Source: Psoroptes ovis
Taxonomy: Eukaryota; Arthropoda; Arachnida; Sarcoptiformes; Psoroptidae
Length of the DNA stretch: 64,000 bases
Direction: 5' to 3'
NCBI GenBank assembly: GCA_002943765.1
Contig: PQWQ01000027.1
Coordinates: 372,001-436,000, forward strand
In this document: one piece after another, positions 13,408 through 24,198 of the stretch
How positions within the stretch are numbered: position 1 is the first letter of the stretch
How the letters are laid out: each line of letters starts with the position of its first letter
Notes under the pieces: model-generated
The model's database searches: none
What the model was told of the DNA's origin: nothing
The model's input: the letters and a program-made list of their open reading frames with translations, nothing else
Position numbers and translations under genes: made by a program

Positions 13408-16400
13408 ATATATATCTGGGTTGTCCGAAAAGTTTTGGCCGATTTTCATTAGCAACTCTATTGATTATGCCGAATTAACTTTAAGGACAACTTGTTTCAT
13501 AAACATATATGAAACTAAATCAAAATTTAATTGTATTTTTCATTGTGAACAAATACATACAAATAATTAAATGAAAATATAAAAAATTGAAAATGAAAAA
13601 ATTCTTATCATCATTGCGGCAGACCATCGAAATTTCAGTTTTTTTTTTTGGTTTTTGTTTTTTCAAAAACACAAAATCTACAAAGGAAATTGATTTTTTG
13701 TATTTTTTGTGCTGCGTTTCGCTATGGAAAATCAATTGAAAATCAATCGAAAAGATCAATCGTAAATGGCAACAAATGGCAACAAATCAATCGAATGATC
13801 AATGCAGCAAAACAAATAAACAAACAACAAGTGAATAATAATAAATGAAATAAAGGGGAGAAAATAAAAAAAAAAAAATAATATTCTTCTAAAGACGAAA
13901 AGATCATTGATTTAGTGTGTTATTCGTAGATTGTTATTATTGCTAATTATTTAAATTATATCAAAGATATTTGATCAATTTTCCATATTTCTATGAACAC
14001 TGATCAATAGAAAATATAAAAGAAATAACTTGAAGAGATCTGTGAATGGTTTGATAAGTTTTTTTTTTTCTTAGTTTTTCTTATGGAGAAAATGTTTGGA
14101 AAATAATCGAAAATATATTGTGACTTGTAAATTTAGATGAATTTCTTGTAATTCAATACTTGGTAAGTGTGTTTGTGTGTTGATAAAAATCAATCAATCA
14201 ATGCTTCAATCAATCATAATTTTAATGGTTCTAATTTGGTTTGAAAATTATAGAAAATTTAAAAGCAAAAACATTTGTATTATTAATCAATACAAATTGT
14301 GACAAATATGAGACAAATATTAATTATTATTTATTGTTGCTATTCATTTGATTTTCAATTGGGGTCATTTCAGTAAGTTTAAGACCTTATTTCTGTTCAG
14401 AAAAAAACCAAAGATTTTGGGCTGATGATCGATGAATATATGGAGATAAATCAATCGAATATTTTCAAAATGCAATATGAATCAATGAATTGATCGATAT
14501 ATCCATGACATTCTCCCAGAAAATTTTTGAAAAAATTCAAATTCAAATAACCATGAAATTTGAATTTTGAAAAATTAGAATTTTTAAAAATTTGAGCCTT
14601 TGAAAAAATTTTAAAAATTTGAAGTGTCAAATATATCAATTAATACCATTGGTATATTCAGAAATCTTAATCGACAACTGTACAATAGATATGTTTATTG
14701 GTGTGTGTGTGTGTGTGACTGTGCTAAAGGCTATTGTTTTATGGCTATGTTTTAAGGCTATTTACAATCAATTATGACTAATGATTGATTGGTGGTGGTG
14801 ATTGAAAAATTTCAATTTAAACTAATCCATGCAACAAATGACATTTAATATCTGCCATCTATCCAAATGGATTTGAATTTTGAAATTTTCAAAATTTTGA
14901 AAATTTTAAAATTGAATTTGTACTTACCACCGGAATAGATATCACTGTTATTATTTAAAGAATTATTATCATAAATATCACTAATTAATGAATGTTTATT
15001 ATTATTATTACCACTACTACTACCACCTACAATATTAACAATAACAACACTTGAATCTGAAAGGGTTGATGGTGGTGATGATACAGGTGACACTGTTGAT
15101 GATAATGATGATAACAATGATGATGATGATGATGAGCTGGTATTCGTTGCTGTCAATGACGAATTGGTCATCATTATCGGCGCTGTAATCGTTGTCGTCG
15201 ATGATGATATGTCTAGAATTGATTTTGGATTCAAAAATGTCATCGTATTAAGATCATCGAACAATATGTTTGCTTTTCGCTCGAGCTGTTGAACTGGATC
15301 AGAGCGTTGTTGTTGAGGTAGCGAAGGAGGTTGCTGCTGTTGATCATCATGATGATTATGCAGCGATTGAGGCCGAGGCAGTAGTTCCATTTGGAATGTG
15401 ACCTATTCGGAATTTTACAGAGGACAACATTAATTGGAATTAATTGAAAAAAATGAATTAATCAAAATACAACACGAACCATCTTCATCTTTTTCAAAAA
15501 TTAAAATTAATCAATTTTCGAAATTGATTCATATTTTCAAAGGGTTTTGTTTCGTATGTTCGTAAATCAATATTAAATGATCATAAAAATATTGAAAATC
15601 GTAAAATTTTTCAAATACAAATTGATCATTGATAAATGAGATTTTCAAATTTGAAAATTTTGAAAATAAAAAATTCAATTTTCAAGCAATTTCATATGAA
15701 TAAACACTGAAGAAATCTGAGAAATCAAAGAAGCCCTTGAGGTAAATTGATTTATTCATTCATTTCATTCATTATCAACATCACCAATGAATGATCAGAA
15801 TACAAATGGTTGAAGAAATTAATAAAACAGGTTAATTTTAATAAAATTTCGCAATTGAAAGCAATGAATAATAATAATTGAAATTGAATGAAGCAATGCA
15901 ACAAGTTGTAAATCTACAAGTTGTTGTAAATACACAATACACAACAATGAAGGTGGTGTGTAACATTGAAATCATACATTAAAAGAAATTGAAATTGAAA
16001 TAATTGAAATAAAACGGCCAAAATCTGATCTGTATTCTTAGCTATGGCCGTGGTCTTGGTCTTGGTCTTGGTCGTGGTGGTGGTTGGTGGTGGTTAACTG
16101 ATAAATATTAGTTTAGTTTAGTTTAAAAGTCTTAAGTCATAGTCTTGTATATATTTCTATTTTTACCATTTTTACTTATTTATTTAACTTCGGGTACACA
16201 CATTGATTCGTATTTGATTCGCATACGCATTCATTCATATAAAATTTTCAAAAATCAAAATCAAATTTCAAACAAGATAAGATGATGATGATGATGATGA
16301 CCTAGAAAATAGGCGCGAGCGTGGGAAATTTTCGCGTGCTACGTATTTTTCTCTCAAATGCTGTTACAAGGCTGTTGTTTAGCTGTTTGTTTGTTTGGCT

Positions 16401-19400
16401 AGTTTTTTTTTAGTTTTGAATGGCTGAATTTCAAATGGTTAGTTCAAATGGCTATAGTTAGTTCAATTTGGTCTTTTTCGTTTCATTTGCTCGGCTACAA
16501 AGTCATTGAAAACATCGTCAATGGGAATTTTCGAAATGATGATTTTGACTCTACTCTTAGACCCTTAGATTTCAAAAGTGAAACAAATGTATATATACGA
16601 ATGACCAGTCGGAAAATTTTGGTTTGAAAAAATAGAAATGGTTTCAAATCAAAGATTTTGTACGATTTCAAATCAGAGACCAAATTGAAACCACCACCAA
16701 CACTAACACTGAGAAAAAACAAGGCCAGGTGTGTAATGTGTACATTCGTATATTTAAAGGTATTCAAGTATATATCAGCTGCCATTATCATCTTCCGATT
16801 TTTTTCCTTTTTACTTTGGCTGATTTTAAATTTTAATTCACAAAAACTGAGCAAAAAGGGGGTCTATTAAGATGGATGGATGGATGGATAGATGAATGGC
16901 TGAGTGAATTAATGAATGAATGATTGTGAAAAATCATTCGAAAAAAACAGACGACTAAAGGTCAAATATATTGGGTTGTCCGTAAAGTTTTTGCCGATCA
17001 TATCGTAAGGAATCATTAGAAAATCGACAAAAACTTATCGGACAAACTAATACACAAGGTATATACCTGATAATAGATGAACAAACACATTGATACGAAA
17101 TTAGTTGAAATTTAAAAATTTGAATTTAATTTTGACATGATTAGTTGTTGGCATTGGTGGAGTTCAAAGTGCAGAAAGAGTTGTAAATTGCTTTGATATA
17201 CACACAGCGAAATTTCAAATTTCAAATTTCAAATTTCATTCATAAAATTCGATTTACTTTCTCTCAGGTACTCATCATCACCAGTCAATTTACAACGGAA
17301 GTTTATATACTTGTAAATATTTATTTTCACAAATATATTTGTTCATAGAGTCAACAACATTCGTAGCTGTTCAAAAACCAAAATTATCAATTGCAGGTCT
17401 GTTGATTGTCTATGCCTGTGAGCGAGTGTCTCGTTTTGTGTGTTTATGTGTGTGTGTGTGTGTGTGTGTGAACAAACAACACCTGAATCTTATATTAGTC
17501 GATTTTCAATACAATGAATGACTAATGATGGTAAAATGATTGGCCAAAAACACAAACCAAAAAAAACAAATGTCATGTGTGAGAAATATGTATGAATGAT
17601 TGAAGCTCAATAATTGATCAAAATGATTTTCAATGTCAACGGAAATGGTCACTGAAAGATTAATAATTAATTTAAGACTCAAACTAAGTAAAGGGTTATA
17701 GTTCTTTTTTTAGTATGGCAAAAAAAAAATCAATTAAGAACATCTTTTTCAAATGAATCATTTCATTTTAAATCAATGTATTAGGTTGTCCGAAAAGTTT
17801 TTGCCGATTTTTCATGATTTTCTACGATATAACCGGAAAAAACTTTCCGGACAACCTAATATTTGAGCAGTGGTCAATGAATGAGCACAGGTAGACATGG
17901 AAACAATACAAGAACACTGAATTATTGTTTCGCATCAAAATTTCGGATACAAACTATCAAAATAATTACAATTTGAAAAAAATGAAAATTTCAAATAATA
18001 ATCAATTTTTAAAGTATTTTGTAATTAAGATGTTTTTTTTTGATGATGTTTAAGTGTATGCATGTATTAATGATATTCAATTTGATTGAATTTTTTCATT
18101 TCTTTGAAGAAAAAAAAATTTTCCCACGCTAAAATCAATGAATAAATTGGATTTAAATTATTTTCATATCATATTAGAAAATACAATAATAATAATACAA
18201 TGTGGATAATGGTAATCATTTTATAATTGAAATAAAACATATATTAGATTGTCCGGAAAGTTTTCAACCGGTTATATCGTAGAAAATAATTGAAAAAAAT
18301 CGGCAAAAACTTTTCGGATAATCTAATATATGTTTTAAATTATTAATAAAATTTGAACATTGACCATGAATAAATAAATCAAATGAATGAATGTAAAATG
18401 AAAAAAAAAAATTTCAAATTGATGTGATTGTCACATCATTTTACATCATTGAATTTTAAGAGAAAAAAAAACATTGAAAAGCAGCTAAAAACAATCAAGA
18501 TCGATTGCGCATTTAGCCTGGAGCTACGAAATACAAAATTTCGCATTATTTTTGGCTTGAAACAAAGATAATAAATACAAAATGAATTGAAATACATTGA
18601 AAATGCTTAAATGAATTGAAATGATATAACTTTATGGCTAATTCAAATGCTTTTGTTTTTTACTTAGCTTAGGAAAGCTTTGAATCATTATTATTATTTC
18701 AACCATAAAAAACTAAACACTTTGTATATTTTCACCAATGATGATGTTCATCATCATCATCATCTCATCATTATTATTATGGACATTTTGTCATTTAAGT
18801 GTATCATCAAGTGTATTTGTCTTAAAAGATTTTCAAATGTAAAAATAAACAATAAAAATTTAGTTCAAACCAATTCAAATCATACAATTCTCATTCATAT
18901 TCAGTCTTCAATATTTCTTAAGACAAAAAGCAATTAAATTATTTCTACTTAATATTCGGGTTACGTGTGCTTGGATGGGTCTCTCTGTGTTGCATATATT
19001 TACTATGGCAGACAATTTTTTGAAAACAAATGGAAATTCATTAAGAATCATTTAAAGAAAATGAATGAATGAATGAATGAATGAATAAATGATTGAAACA
19101 GGTTGATATTGAATAATATCAGCGAATAATAACGATCAGAATAATTACAATTCAAATTATATGCACACATACAATACACACACACACACGCACACACACA
19201 CATCCAAAAATCAGCAGCATCATCAACAACATTTGACATTTAAAGACGACAATCAAATACAAATAATTCAAATAGTAAATTATAAATAATAAATGATTGC
19301 CGGAAACATATTGCTTCGAGGCATTCATTCGAGAAAGCTGTAATAAAGCTGTAATAAGCAGAAAAAACTTCAAGAATCATTAATAATAATAATGAAACAA

Positions 19401-21853
19401 TCTTTACGAAATGATAATAATGAAGAAATTGATTGTTATGATGTGTTTAAGTGTGTTTGAGTGTTGTGACAAACCATTCAATGTCCACCAGTGCAAGGAA
19501 TACACACAAAGACAATCAACCTTTACCACCCCACAATCATTCATTCATTAATATTAGGTTGTCCGAAAAGTTTTTGCCGATTATATCGTAGAAAATTAGG
19601 AGAAAATCGGCAAGAACTTATCGGACAATCTAAATACATTGTTACTAGTCACCTCACCATTCACCATTCACCAATGTGTGTGTACCTGTCGTTATCGTAG
19701 TTGTACTTATCGAATGATTTGAACAAAAATCGGAACCAAAAAGAAATCATTCAACCGACTACACAAACACACCGAGAGAACATACGACAGATTTGAAACA
19801 CGAAGTAAGCAGATTCTCATTTTCATTCACTTAGGGTCTTCATCATCTTTGCCTGCCTTTAATAATTACTTGGGGCTTTTTGCTTACAAAGCAAAACATA
19901 CATAGGCCTATACATTCACACAAACTAACAAACCAAAAATCAACGAAATCGGATGTGATGATTCATCTTGATTCATTTATTTTCTCTTATTAAGGTTTAA
20001 GGTCTTTGCTTTAATGATAATTTTCGATGAGGATAAAACCCTGGTGCATAAACACACTGAACACACTCAAAGACACACGAAACCCAAGGTTTTCGCTTGT
20101 AATCATCATCATGATGATGATAATGATCGAAATGAAAGGAAAAACTTAAAAATTATCATTTCCATGCATGAAAGAACAACGAATATCATGAATCAGTGTC
20201 ATCATCATCATCATTATTATGGTCGTTGTATCAATTGACAATCGGTTTCCAATGTGCCAGAGATCGTCGATGATCATCTCTGTGTAATGATTATCATATC
20301 CGAGATTTCACTTTTTTAAAATTTGATTTAAATGAATCATTTTGTAATCTGGAAAAGCAGCTGGAAACTTGATTCAATTTGAATCAAATTCAATTTAAAA
20401 ATTGCTTTTGATTGCATCAACTTGTTGCTTTTCATGGTGAAAAACCGTTTCATTTTGATTTCGAATGTTTTGTTTAAATGATTTGTTCGGAGACAAATTT
20501 CGAGACAAAAAGCTTCGAAAGAGACCTTGTCGCCTCTTACAGACCTTCTTGCTGAGAAAATATTTATTAAAAGGCTCAGGTTCTCACAAATATTAAAGCT
20601 TAAAAATAAAAAAAGTGGTAACTTTCTATTTTATTTCATTCAAAGAATACATTGTTAAGTATTGTATTTTAGATTTTTTTTTTTTTTTGCTACAATTTAT
20701 TCATTCATCCATCCATTCATTCATTCAATGAATGAATGAATCATTAAAAACATTTTTATTTCAATGAATGATTTCAATGAACATACAATAACATAAAAAA
20801 CCCTATTGTCTGCCATTATTTTTCTATGACAGGACTGGTTTTTTTTTCATTTTCATTTTTCTCAATCATCAAAACGAACAAGGTCAGTATGGTCATGACC
20901 TCATGATACATTCTCACACACACACACTAAACACAGCCAACAATAATAACAGCTACAATCAGCCTTAGCCATGGCCATGGATCTGTACATGTATTCACTT
21001 CATACATTTAAGTACCGTTTTTCTTTTATTTCGGCATTTTTTTTTTCTCAATTCTTACAACTAATTGCTACTACTTCTTTAAGAATTGAAAAAAAATAAT
21101 CAATTATCAATTCAGATAATTGTTTGATTGATTCATTGATTCATTGATTGATTTCAAATATCGATTAATAAATAATTGAAAAATTGAAAATTTAATGATT
21201 TTACTACTCACTTTCAAGGGTGATGATTTATTGTTTTGATTATTATTGAGATTCGAATGATTTATGTTATTTAAATACATTAAATTATCATTATCATTAG
21301 TGAAATGATTATAATCATCATCATCATCAAGTTGATCATCTTCATTATCATCATCATCATCGGTCATCGATAATGGTGGTAATAATAATGATGATGATGA
21401 TTTTGAATGTATTTGTTGTTGTTGTAGCTGTCGATCATTCCATATTATAATTTGTTCATTTTCCATATCTTCATGTTGTTGTTCATGTTGACAATGATGG
21501 CCAATATAATGATGATGATTTTCATGTTGTTGTTGTTGTTGGTGGTCGTTGCCTTGATTTTCATTATTATCTTCACAATTATTGTTATTATTATTCATGT
21601 CTTTTGTTGTAAATATTGTCGAGGTTGTAAACGTTTTATTATTATCGTCTGTATTTATTGTTTTAATATTATTATTATTACTATGAATATTCATACAAAT
21701 ATTTTCGGAAAATAATGATAAATTTGAAGGATTCAATAATAATTTTGAATGATTTGGCGATGATGATTTTGGATTATGATTATTATTATGTTGATAATTT
21801 TGATGCTGATCACGATGATGATGATGATGCTCAGAATAGAGCACAATTTCCAT
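1..21853 (-). CDS. pnt: Ets1/Pointed-type ETS transcription factor (3' end cut by window edge)
   Basis: This is a nuclear, ERK-responsive ETS factor orthologous to vertebrate Ets1/2 and Drosophila pointed. Core exons in transcript order are 6559-6443, 6346-6143, 4787-3984, 1596-994, 900-448, 349-208 and 134 to beyond 1. All join with matching phase (1,1,1,1,1,1,2) at GT/AG sites. The 6559-6443 exon carries the PPLTPGT motif, which matches the ERK phosphosite of PntP2/Ets1, followed by the PNT/SAM domain. The long middle exons are Asn/Ser/Thr/His/Gln-rich linkers. The final exons encode the ETS winged helix, including WTGDGWEF and the recognition helix [17 protein letters not shown] with its paired arginines. 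The end of the ETS domain and the stop codon lie left of the window. Alternative 5' exons lie at 9550, 15402 and 21853 and are described separately. The gene has long, transposon-filled 5' introns. Family identity is very secure. The acceptor chosen at 4787 is the weakest boundary. Confidence 0.93.
2329..2452. mobile_element. Palindromic MITE, family 2 (copy 1)
   Basis: A 124-bp inverted repeat begins TACAGTGTTT and ends AAACACTGTA. Its arms contain TTCGTAGTTTTAAAG and the complementary CTTTAA...AATTAAAACTTT strings. It lies in a pointed intron. Ends and arms match the copies at 48548, 59956, 61203 and 61556. Confidence 0.8.
3109..3193. mobile_element. Mariner-ended hairpin MITE, family 1, copy 1 (type C, diverged)
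   Basis: TATTAGGCTGTCC at the left pairs with GGACAACCCAATA at the right, flanked by TA. The inner arms TTTTTGCC and GGCAAGAAC also pair. The internal part only loosely matches type C. Confidence 0.75.
5445..5527 (+). mobile_element. Hairpin MITE family 1, copy 2 (type A)
   Basis: TAGGTTGTCCGAAAAG pairs with CTTTTCGGACAAC. The type A interior CAACTCTATTGATTAAGCCG is intact. It lies in the pointed intron between the PNT exons and the 4787 exon. Confidence 0.85.
6143..6559 (-). CDS. pnt: MAPK site and PNT/SAM domain exons of the pointed-like gene
   Basis: Exon 6559-6443 encodes [20 protein letters not shown] and then [21 protein letters not shown] is the expected proline-directed ERK target just upstream of the PNT domain. 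Exon 6346-6143 encodes the PNT domain itself, [20 protein letters not shown] through [16 protein letters not shown]. In Ets1/PntP2 the PNT domain docks ERK and recruits co-activators. Donors are GTATGA at 6442 and GTAAGT at 6142; acceptors lie at 6560 and 6347. Both exons begin and end in phase 1, so they could be skipped together without a frameshift, as in PntP1-like forms. No transcript evidence is available here. Confidence 0.95.
6634..6717 (+). mobile_element. Hairpin MITE family 1, copy 3 (type C)
   Basis: The ends are TATTGGGTTGTTCGAAAAG and CTTTCAGGACAATCTAATA. The interior TGTTTTTCAATTAGTAAATC defines type C. The end of the element is 75 bp upstream of the pointed acceptor at 6560. 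Confidence 0.85.
7713..7800 (-). mobile_element. Hairpin MITE family 1, copy 4 (type A, diverged)
   Basis: The left end TATTAGGTTGTCCGAAAAG and right end CTTTCCGTACAACCTAATA are well preserved. The interior TTTGTTCATGAAAATTGG is type A in reverse orientation. Confidence 0.85.
9013..9100 (-). mobile_element. Hairpin MITE family 1, copy 5 (type B-like)
   Basis: The ends TATTAGGTTGTCCGAAAAG and CTTTTCGGACAAGTTAATA pair almost fully. The interior is diverged but resembles type B reversed. It lies about 210 bp downstream of the proximal first-exon donor of pointed. Confidence 0.85.
9313..9550 (-). CDS. pnt: Alternative first coding exon of pointed-like gene (proximal promoter)
   Basis: The exon opens with ATG ([17 protein letters not shown]) and runs 79 codons plus one base to a strong donor, CTAA|GTAAGT. 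No convincing acceptor lies just upstream of the ATG, so it is best read as a first exon. It ends in phase 1, exactly what the shared exon at 6559 needs (A+AT gives Asn: [14 protein letters not shown]). The protein is low-complexity Ser/Asn/Gln with no domain. A product starting here would carry a much shorter N-terminus than one starting at 21853. Transcription start and promoter are not identifiable by eye. Confidence 0.7.
11079..11162 (-). mobile_element. Hairpin MITE family 1, copy 6 (type A)
   Basis: The interior TTCGGCTTAATCAATAGAG is type A reversed. Left end TATTAGGTTGTCCGATAAG, right end TTTTTCGGACAACCTAATA. First of five copies packed into 1 kb. Confidence 0.87.
11293..11379 (+). 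mobile_element. Hairpin MITE family 1, copy 7 (type A)
   Basis: Type A in forward orientation, opposite to the copy 130 bp to its left. The right end has extra bases (ACAACTACCTAATA), which suggests a small insertion in the terminal repeat. Confidence 0.87.
11571..11655 (-). mobile_element. Hairpin MITE family 1, copy 8 (type B)
   Basis: TATTAAGGTTGTCCGAAAAG pairs with CTTTTCGGACAACCTAATA. The interior CAACGATATAATCGGC is type B reversed. It is separated by only 23 bp from the next copy. Confidence 0.87.
11679..11761 (+). mobile_element. Hairpin MITE family 1, copy 9 (type B)
   Basis: The interior GGTTATATCGTTGGAAAATC is type B forward. The right end ACTTTTCGGACAACTTGA has lost the exact terminal CCTAATA. 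Confidence 0.85.
11992..12078 (+). mobile_element. Hairpin MITE family 1, copy 10 (type B)
   Basis: TATTAGGTTGTCCGGAAAA and CTTTTCGGACAAGCTAATA form the ends. The interior TTTTATCGTAGAAAATAATC is type B with a short internal duplication. Confidence 0.86.
12255..12286. repeat. Small near-perfect inverted repeat
   Basis: AAATATCTTAAGGT is followed by a 4-base spacer and ACCTCAAGATATTT, which pair at 13 of 14 positions. The repeat lies 50 bp downstream of a run of ten G. Neither end resembles the two transposon families. Confidence 0.6.
13374..13406. repeat. Poly-A tract (33 bp)
   Basis: An uninterrupted run of A lies 10 bp left of hairpin element copy 11. No retroposon body with a coding frame is seen beside it. 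Confidence 0.95.
13417..13493 (+). mobile_element. Hairpin MITE family 1, copy 11 (type A, ends eroded)
   Basis: GGGTTGTCCGAAAAGTTTTGG is followed by the type A interior TTAGCAACTCTATTGATTATG and the right arm ACTTTAAGGACAACTT. The outermost TTAG/CTAA bases are degraded. Confidence 0.8.
14928..15402 (-). CDS. pnt: Distal 5' coding exon of pointed-like gene
   Basis: The reading frame starts at an ATG at 15390 ([14 protein letters not shown]) and ends in SDIYSG at the strong donor GGTG|GTAAGTA. The leftover base is phase 1, matching the shared exon at 6559 (G+AT gives Asp). Twelve bases upstream of the ATG is a possible acceptor, TTCCGAATAG|GTC. If used, it is in frame with exon 21853-21212, which ends in phase 0. 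The exon could therefore be a first exon in its own right or exon 2 of a longer form. It is rich in Ser, Gln and Asn. The stretch [19 protein letters not shown] is the only non-repetitive segment. Confidence 0.65.
16969..17052 (+). mobile_element. Hairpin MITE family 1, copy 12 (type B)
   Basis: TATTGGGTTGTCCGTAAAG pairs with CTTATCGGACAAACTAATA. The interior GATCATATCGTAAGGAATC is type B. Confidence 0.85.
17448..17471. repeat. (TG)n microsatellite
   Basis: About 24 bp of alternating TG in the large pointed intron. Confidence 0.85.
17779..17861 (-). mobile_element. Hairpin MITE family 1, copy 13 (type B)
   Basis: TATTAGGTTGTCCGAAAAG and CTTTCCGGACAACCTAATA pair with one mismatch. The interior TTTTCTACGATATAACCGG is type B reversed. 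One of the best preserved copies. Confidence 0.88.
18242..18328 (+). mobile_element. Hairpin MITE family 1, copy 14 (type B)
   Basis: TATTAGATTGTCCGGAAAG and CTTTTCGGATAATCTAATA show a paired change: GATTGTCC faces GGATAATC. The hairpin therefore stays paired despite drift in both ends. Confidence 0.86.
19552..19634 (+). mobile_element. Hairpin MITE family 1, copy 15 (type B)
   Basis: TATTAGGTTGTCCGAAAAG and CTTATCGGACAATCTAAATA. The interior GATTATATCGTAGAAAATTA is type B. It is the last copy before a 17.7-kb stretch without any. Confidence 0.87.
21212..21853 (-). CDS. pnt: Most distal candidate first coding exon of pointed-like gene
   Basis: A 214-codon frame opens with ATG ([17 protein letters not shown]) and ends SSPLK at the donor AAA|GTGAGTA in phase 0. 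Joining it to the acceptor at 15403 gives an uninterrupted frame ([12 protein letters not shown]). The product is His/Asn/Gln/Asp-rich, for example [19 protein letters not shown]. It has no recognisable domain, so assignment to this gene rests only on strand, phase and donor. It could instead be the 5' exon of an unrelated gene nested here, or a repeat-derived open frame in unspliced DNA. Confidence 0.45.
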
Positions 21854-24198
21854 GATTAAACGGACAGTTTTTATTTTAAAAATTAATTTCGGGTTTTATT
21901 CAATTTCAATTCAAAACTCAGAGATTAATCAAGGAATCAAATTCACAAAATGTAAACAAAAACAATGGAATTCGAAGCAACTATTTTGACACAATCAGAC
22001 AGAATTGGGTTTCCGGGTGGTTTTTTTTGTTTACATTTTTTTTCAAGAATTTTGAAAATTCAAAAAAATTTTAAAATTTCAAAAAAATTCACCAAATAAA
22101 ATAATAAAAACATTAAAATGAATAAAAACAAATGACAATTGTCGGTGATTTTACATTGATTTTCAATTTGAAAACAATCGACTGAATGAAATTATTTTTT
22201 AAAAAAAGTAAGTATTTTTTGATGAGAAACTCTTAAATATTTCTGATGTTTTTTTCAACATTATTGCATTCATTTAAGTTTCTGTCATCATCATCTGAAG
22301 CAGCTGGTGAATGTTGAATTTATATTTTATGAAACCGAAAAAAAAAATTTGAAAATTTCTGAATGAATCAAATGAATGAAACACTGGCAATAAAGATGGC
22401 AAAGTGGCAATGTAAAAGGAGAGAAAGAGAATGGTTATAAGTTGGTGATGATCATGATGATGATGATGATGATTTGAAAATTGATGAAAGAATATACAGC
22501 AACAGGCAAAAATCATCGACGACGACATCGAAGAACAAGCAATAAACCTCCCAAAAACTGATGATAAATATTCACATGGATGGTGTATGTACTGTTGATG
22601 TTGTGTGTGTATGGTAAATATGTATGTTTATATTTTGAATTTTGAATTATTTTTTAATTTTTTTTTCTTAGGTTTTTCAACGATGATGATAATGTGTGGT
22701 CACACAGGCTCATTCTCGTCACCTTGAAGATTTCCTCCTCTCTTTTCGAATCAAAATAAAAATTACTTCAATCAATTTTCATTCGTTTTCATGTATATGC
22801 TTGCCAGTAATATCATCGAATGCTCTGAGAAAAAGCATCTAATCATACATTCAAATACATATATGAAATAATCAAGCAAAAGCATGACAATCTATTACCA
22901 GTAAGATACTAACACACGCACAAACACACTAAAACACCGCCATTATTCGATCCTAAGGTCTTTGAAACCCGAAAAAACTTCAAAAAATACAAGGCCGTTA
23001 TCAACTGTGATTTTTTTGTTTCTCATATAAACCAAACGACTTCAAAACGTTGCGAATGAACATTGGATTCAGCTCAAACACAGACATACATATACACATC
23101 AAATATGCTTATACAAATGCATCAGAAAAGGGTCTTTGATTTTCGCGGTCCATGTACCACCATTCATTCATTCATATATTTATTTGTTCATACATCAATT
23201 TACTATTTTTCAAATCATTTATTTTTTGTTTATTTATTCACATTCATTCGTAGTAATTTCTCTCACATTTTTTTACGTTTTCATTTCATTCGTTCGTGTA
23301 ATGGTTCAATTCCCATTCATTCATAAATTTTCAGTTTCATTCATTGAGAGAAACAGATTTTTCGTATTTTTATGAATGAAAATCTTCGAAAAAATTCAAA
23401 ACCTTCGAATGATGGCGATACAAACTAAGCTTACAACTGACACACACACATAGCAACAAACACATGCAACAAGGTTTCCGAAAAAGCTTTGACATTTGGT
23501 TATATGCCTGGTACACATAGAAAATCTGTGTGCATGCACTTTGTTTGACTAAGGACCATGGAAATATTTATTATTTTAATTTCAAACAAAACCAATGTCA
23601 AACATATAATCGGAAGCTTGGATGTTTGTATATGTTGTATGGTTGTGTGAGGGTTGGACTCGCGTGATTTGTTGTTGTTGTTGCTGTCGTTGTTGTCGTC
23701 GTTACTAGATCTGGTTGTCTGGTCATTGATCTAAAATTTTCAAATATTGGTTGTCTTTATGATTTTTCTCACACACCGAAAAATGAAAATTTGACACTCT
23801 TCAACAGAGATAAAAAACAAAGAAATTTGAAATTTAAAATTTTAAAATTTCAATTTTCGACTCATTAGAAAACAATTAATGCACAAGAAAAACATCGAAT
23901 TGATTTGTTTGTTTGTCATATATGACAATGTTTATGATTTCTGTTGTTTATCGAAACAATTATTGCTTATAATTGTGATTCAAAGCCAAAAAAAATTCAT
24001 TTTCTTTAAAAAATTGACATATGAGCGAAAAATTGCGCCAAAGATTTTTTAAAATTTTTGAAAGTAGTGCCATCTATTGGTCGAATTTTTCAATATCAAA
24101 ATCAAAACAATTATTTTGATTTATTTTTTTTTTGTTGCAATTATTTTTGAAATATTAAATCATATTTAAATTGAATCAATGCGATTACCGTATAAAAT
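21854..24198. other. Intergenic region between divergent pointed-like and cytochrome b5 genes
   Basis: About 2.3 kb with no supported gene and no palindromic element. It holds GAT triplet runs near 22445, CA/TG tracts and AT-rich spacer. Promoters of both flanking genes should lie at its two ends, but no motif is clear enough to name. Confidence 0.55.

Larger units (their letters stand above)
9551..14927 (-). other. pnt: Intron and probable promoter region upstream of proximal pointed exon
   Basis: No gene is seen here. The first kilobase upstream of 9550 should contain the promoter of the short form. The rest is repeat-rich: six palindromic elements (11079, 11293, 11571, 11679, 11992, 13417), a run of ten G at 12196-12205, a 14-bp inverted repeat at 12255-12286 and a 33-bp poly-A at 13374-13406. 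Confidence 0.6.
15403..21211 (-). other. pnt: Large 5' intron of pointed-like gene
   Basis: About 5.8 kb contains no supported exon. It has four palindromic elements (16969, 17779, 18242, 19552), a (TG)n at 17448-17471, a (CA)n at 19178-19201 and many TGAA/ATTC tetranucleotide runs. No large conserved block could be picked out by eye. Confidence 0.55.

Noticed and set aside
19491..19700. Open frames sharing a CPKSFCR...Y-type peptide (also at 49461, 59612, 11121 and 11125)
   Set aside because: The shared peptide is just the translation of the hairpin element ends, not a protein family.
23301..23320. tRNA B-box-like GGTTCAATTCC
   Set aside because: No A box or acceptor stem pairing could be found around it; no convincing tRNA gene was seen anywhere in the window.
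23063..23375. Overlapping plus-strand frames rich in Ile, Phe and His
   Set aside because: Encoded by ATTC/TTCAT tetranucleotide repeats; no conserved block.
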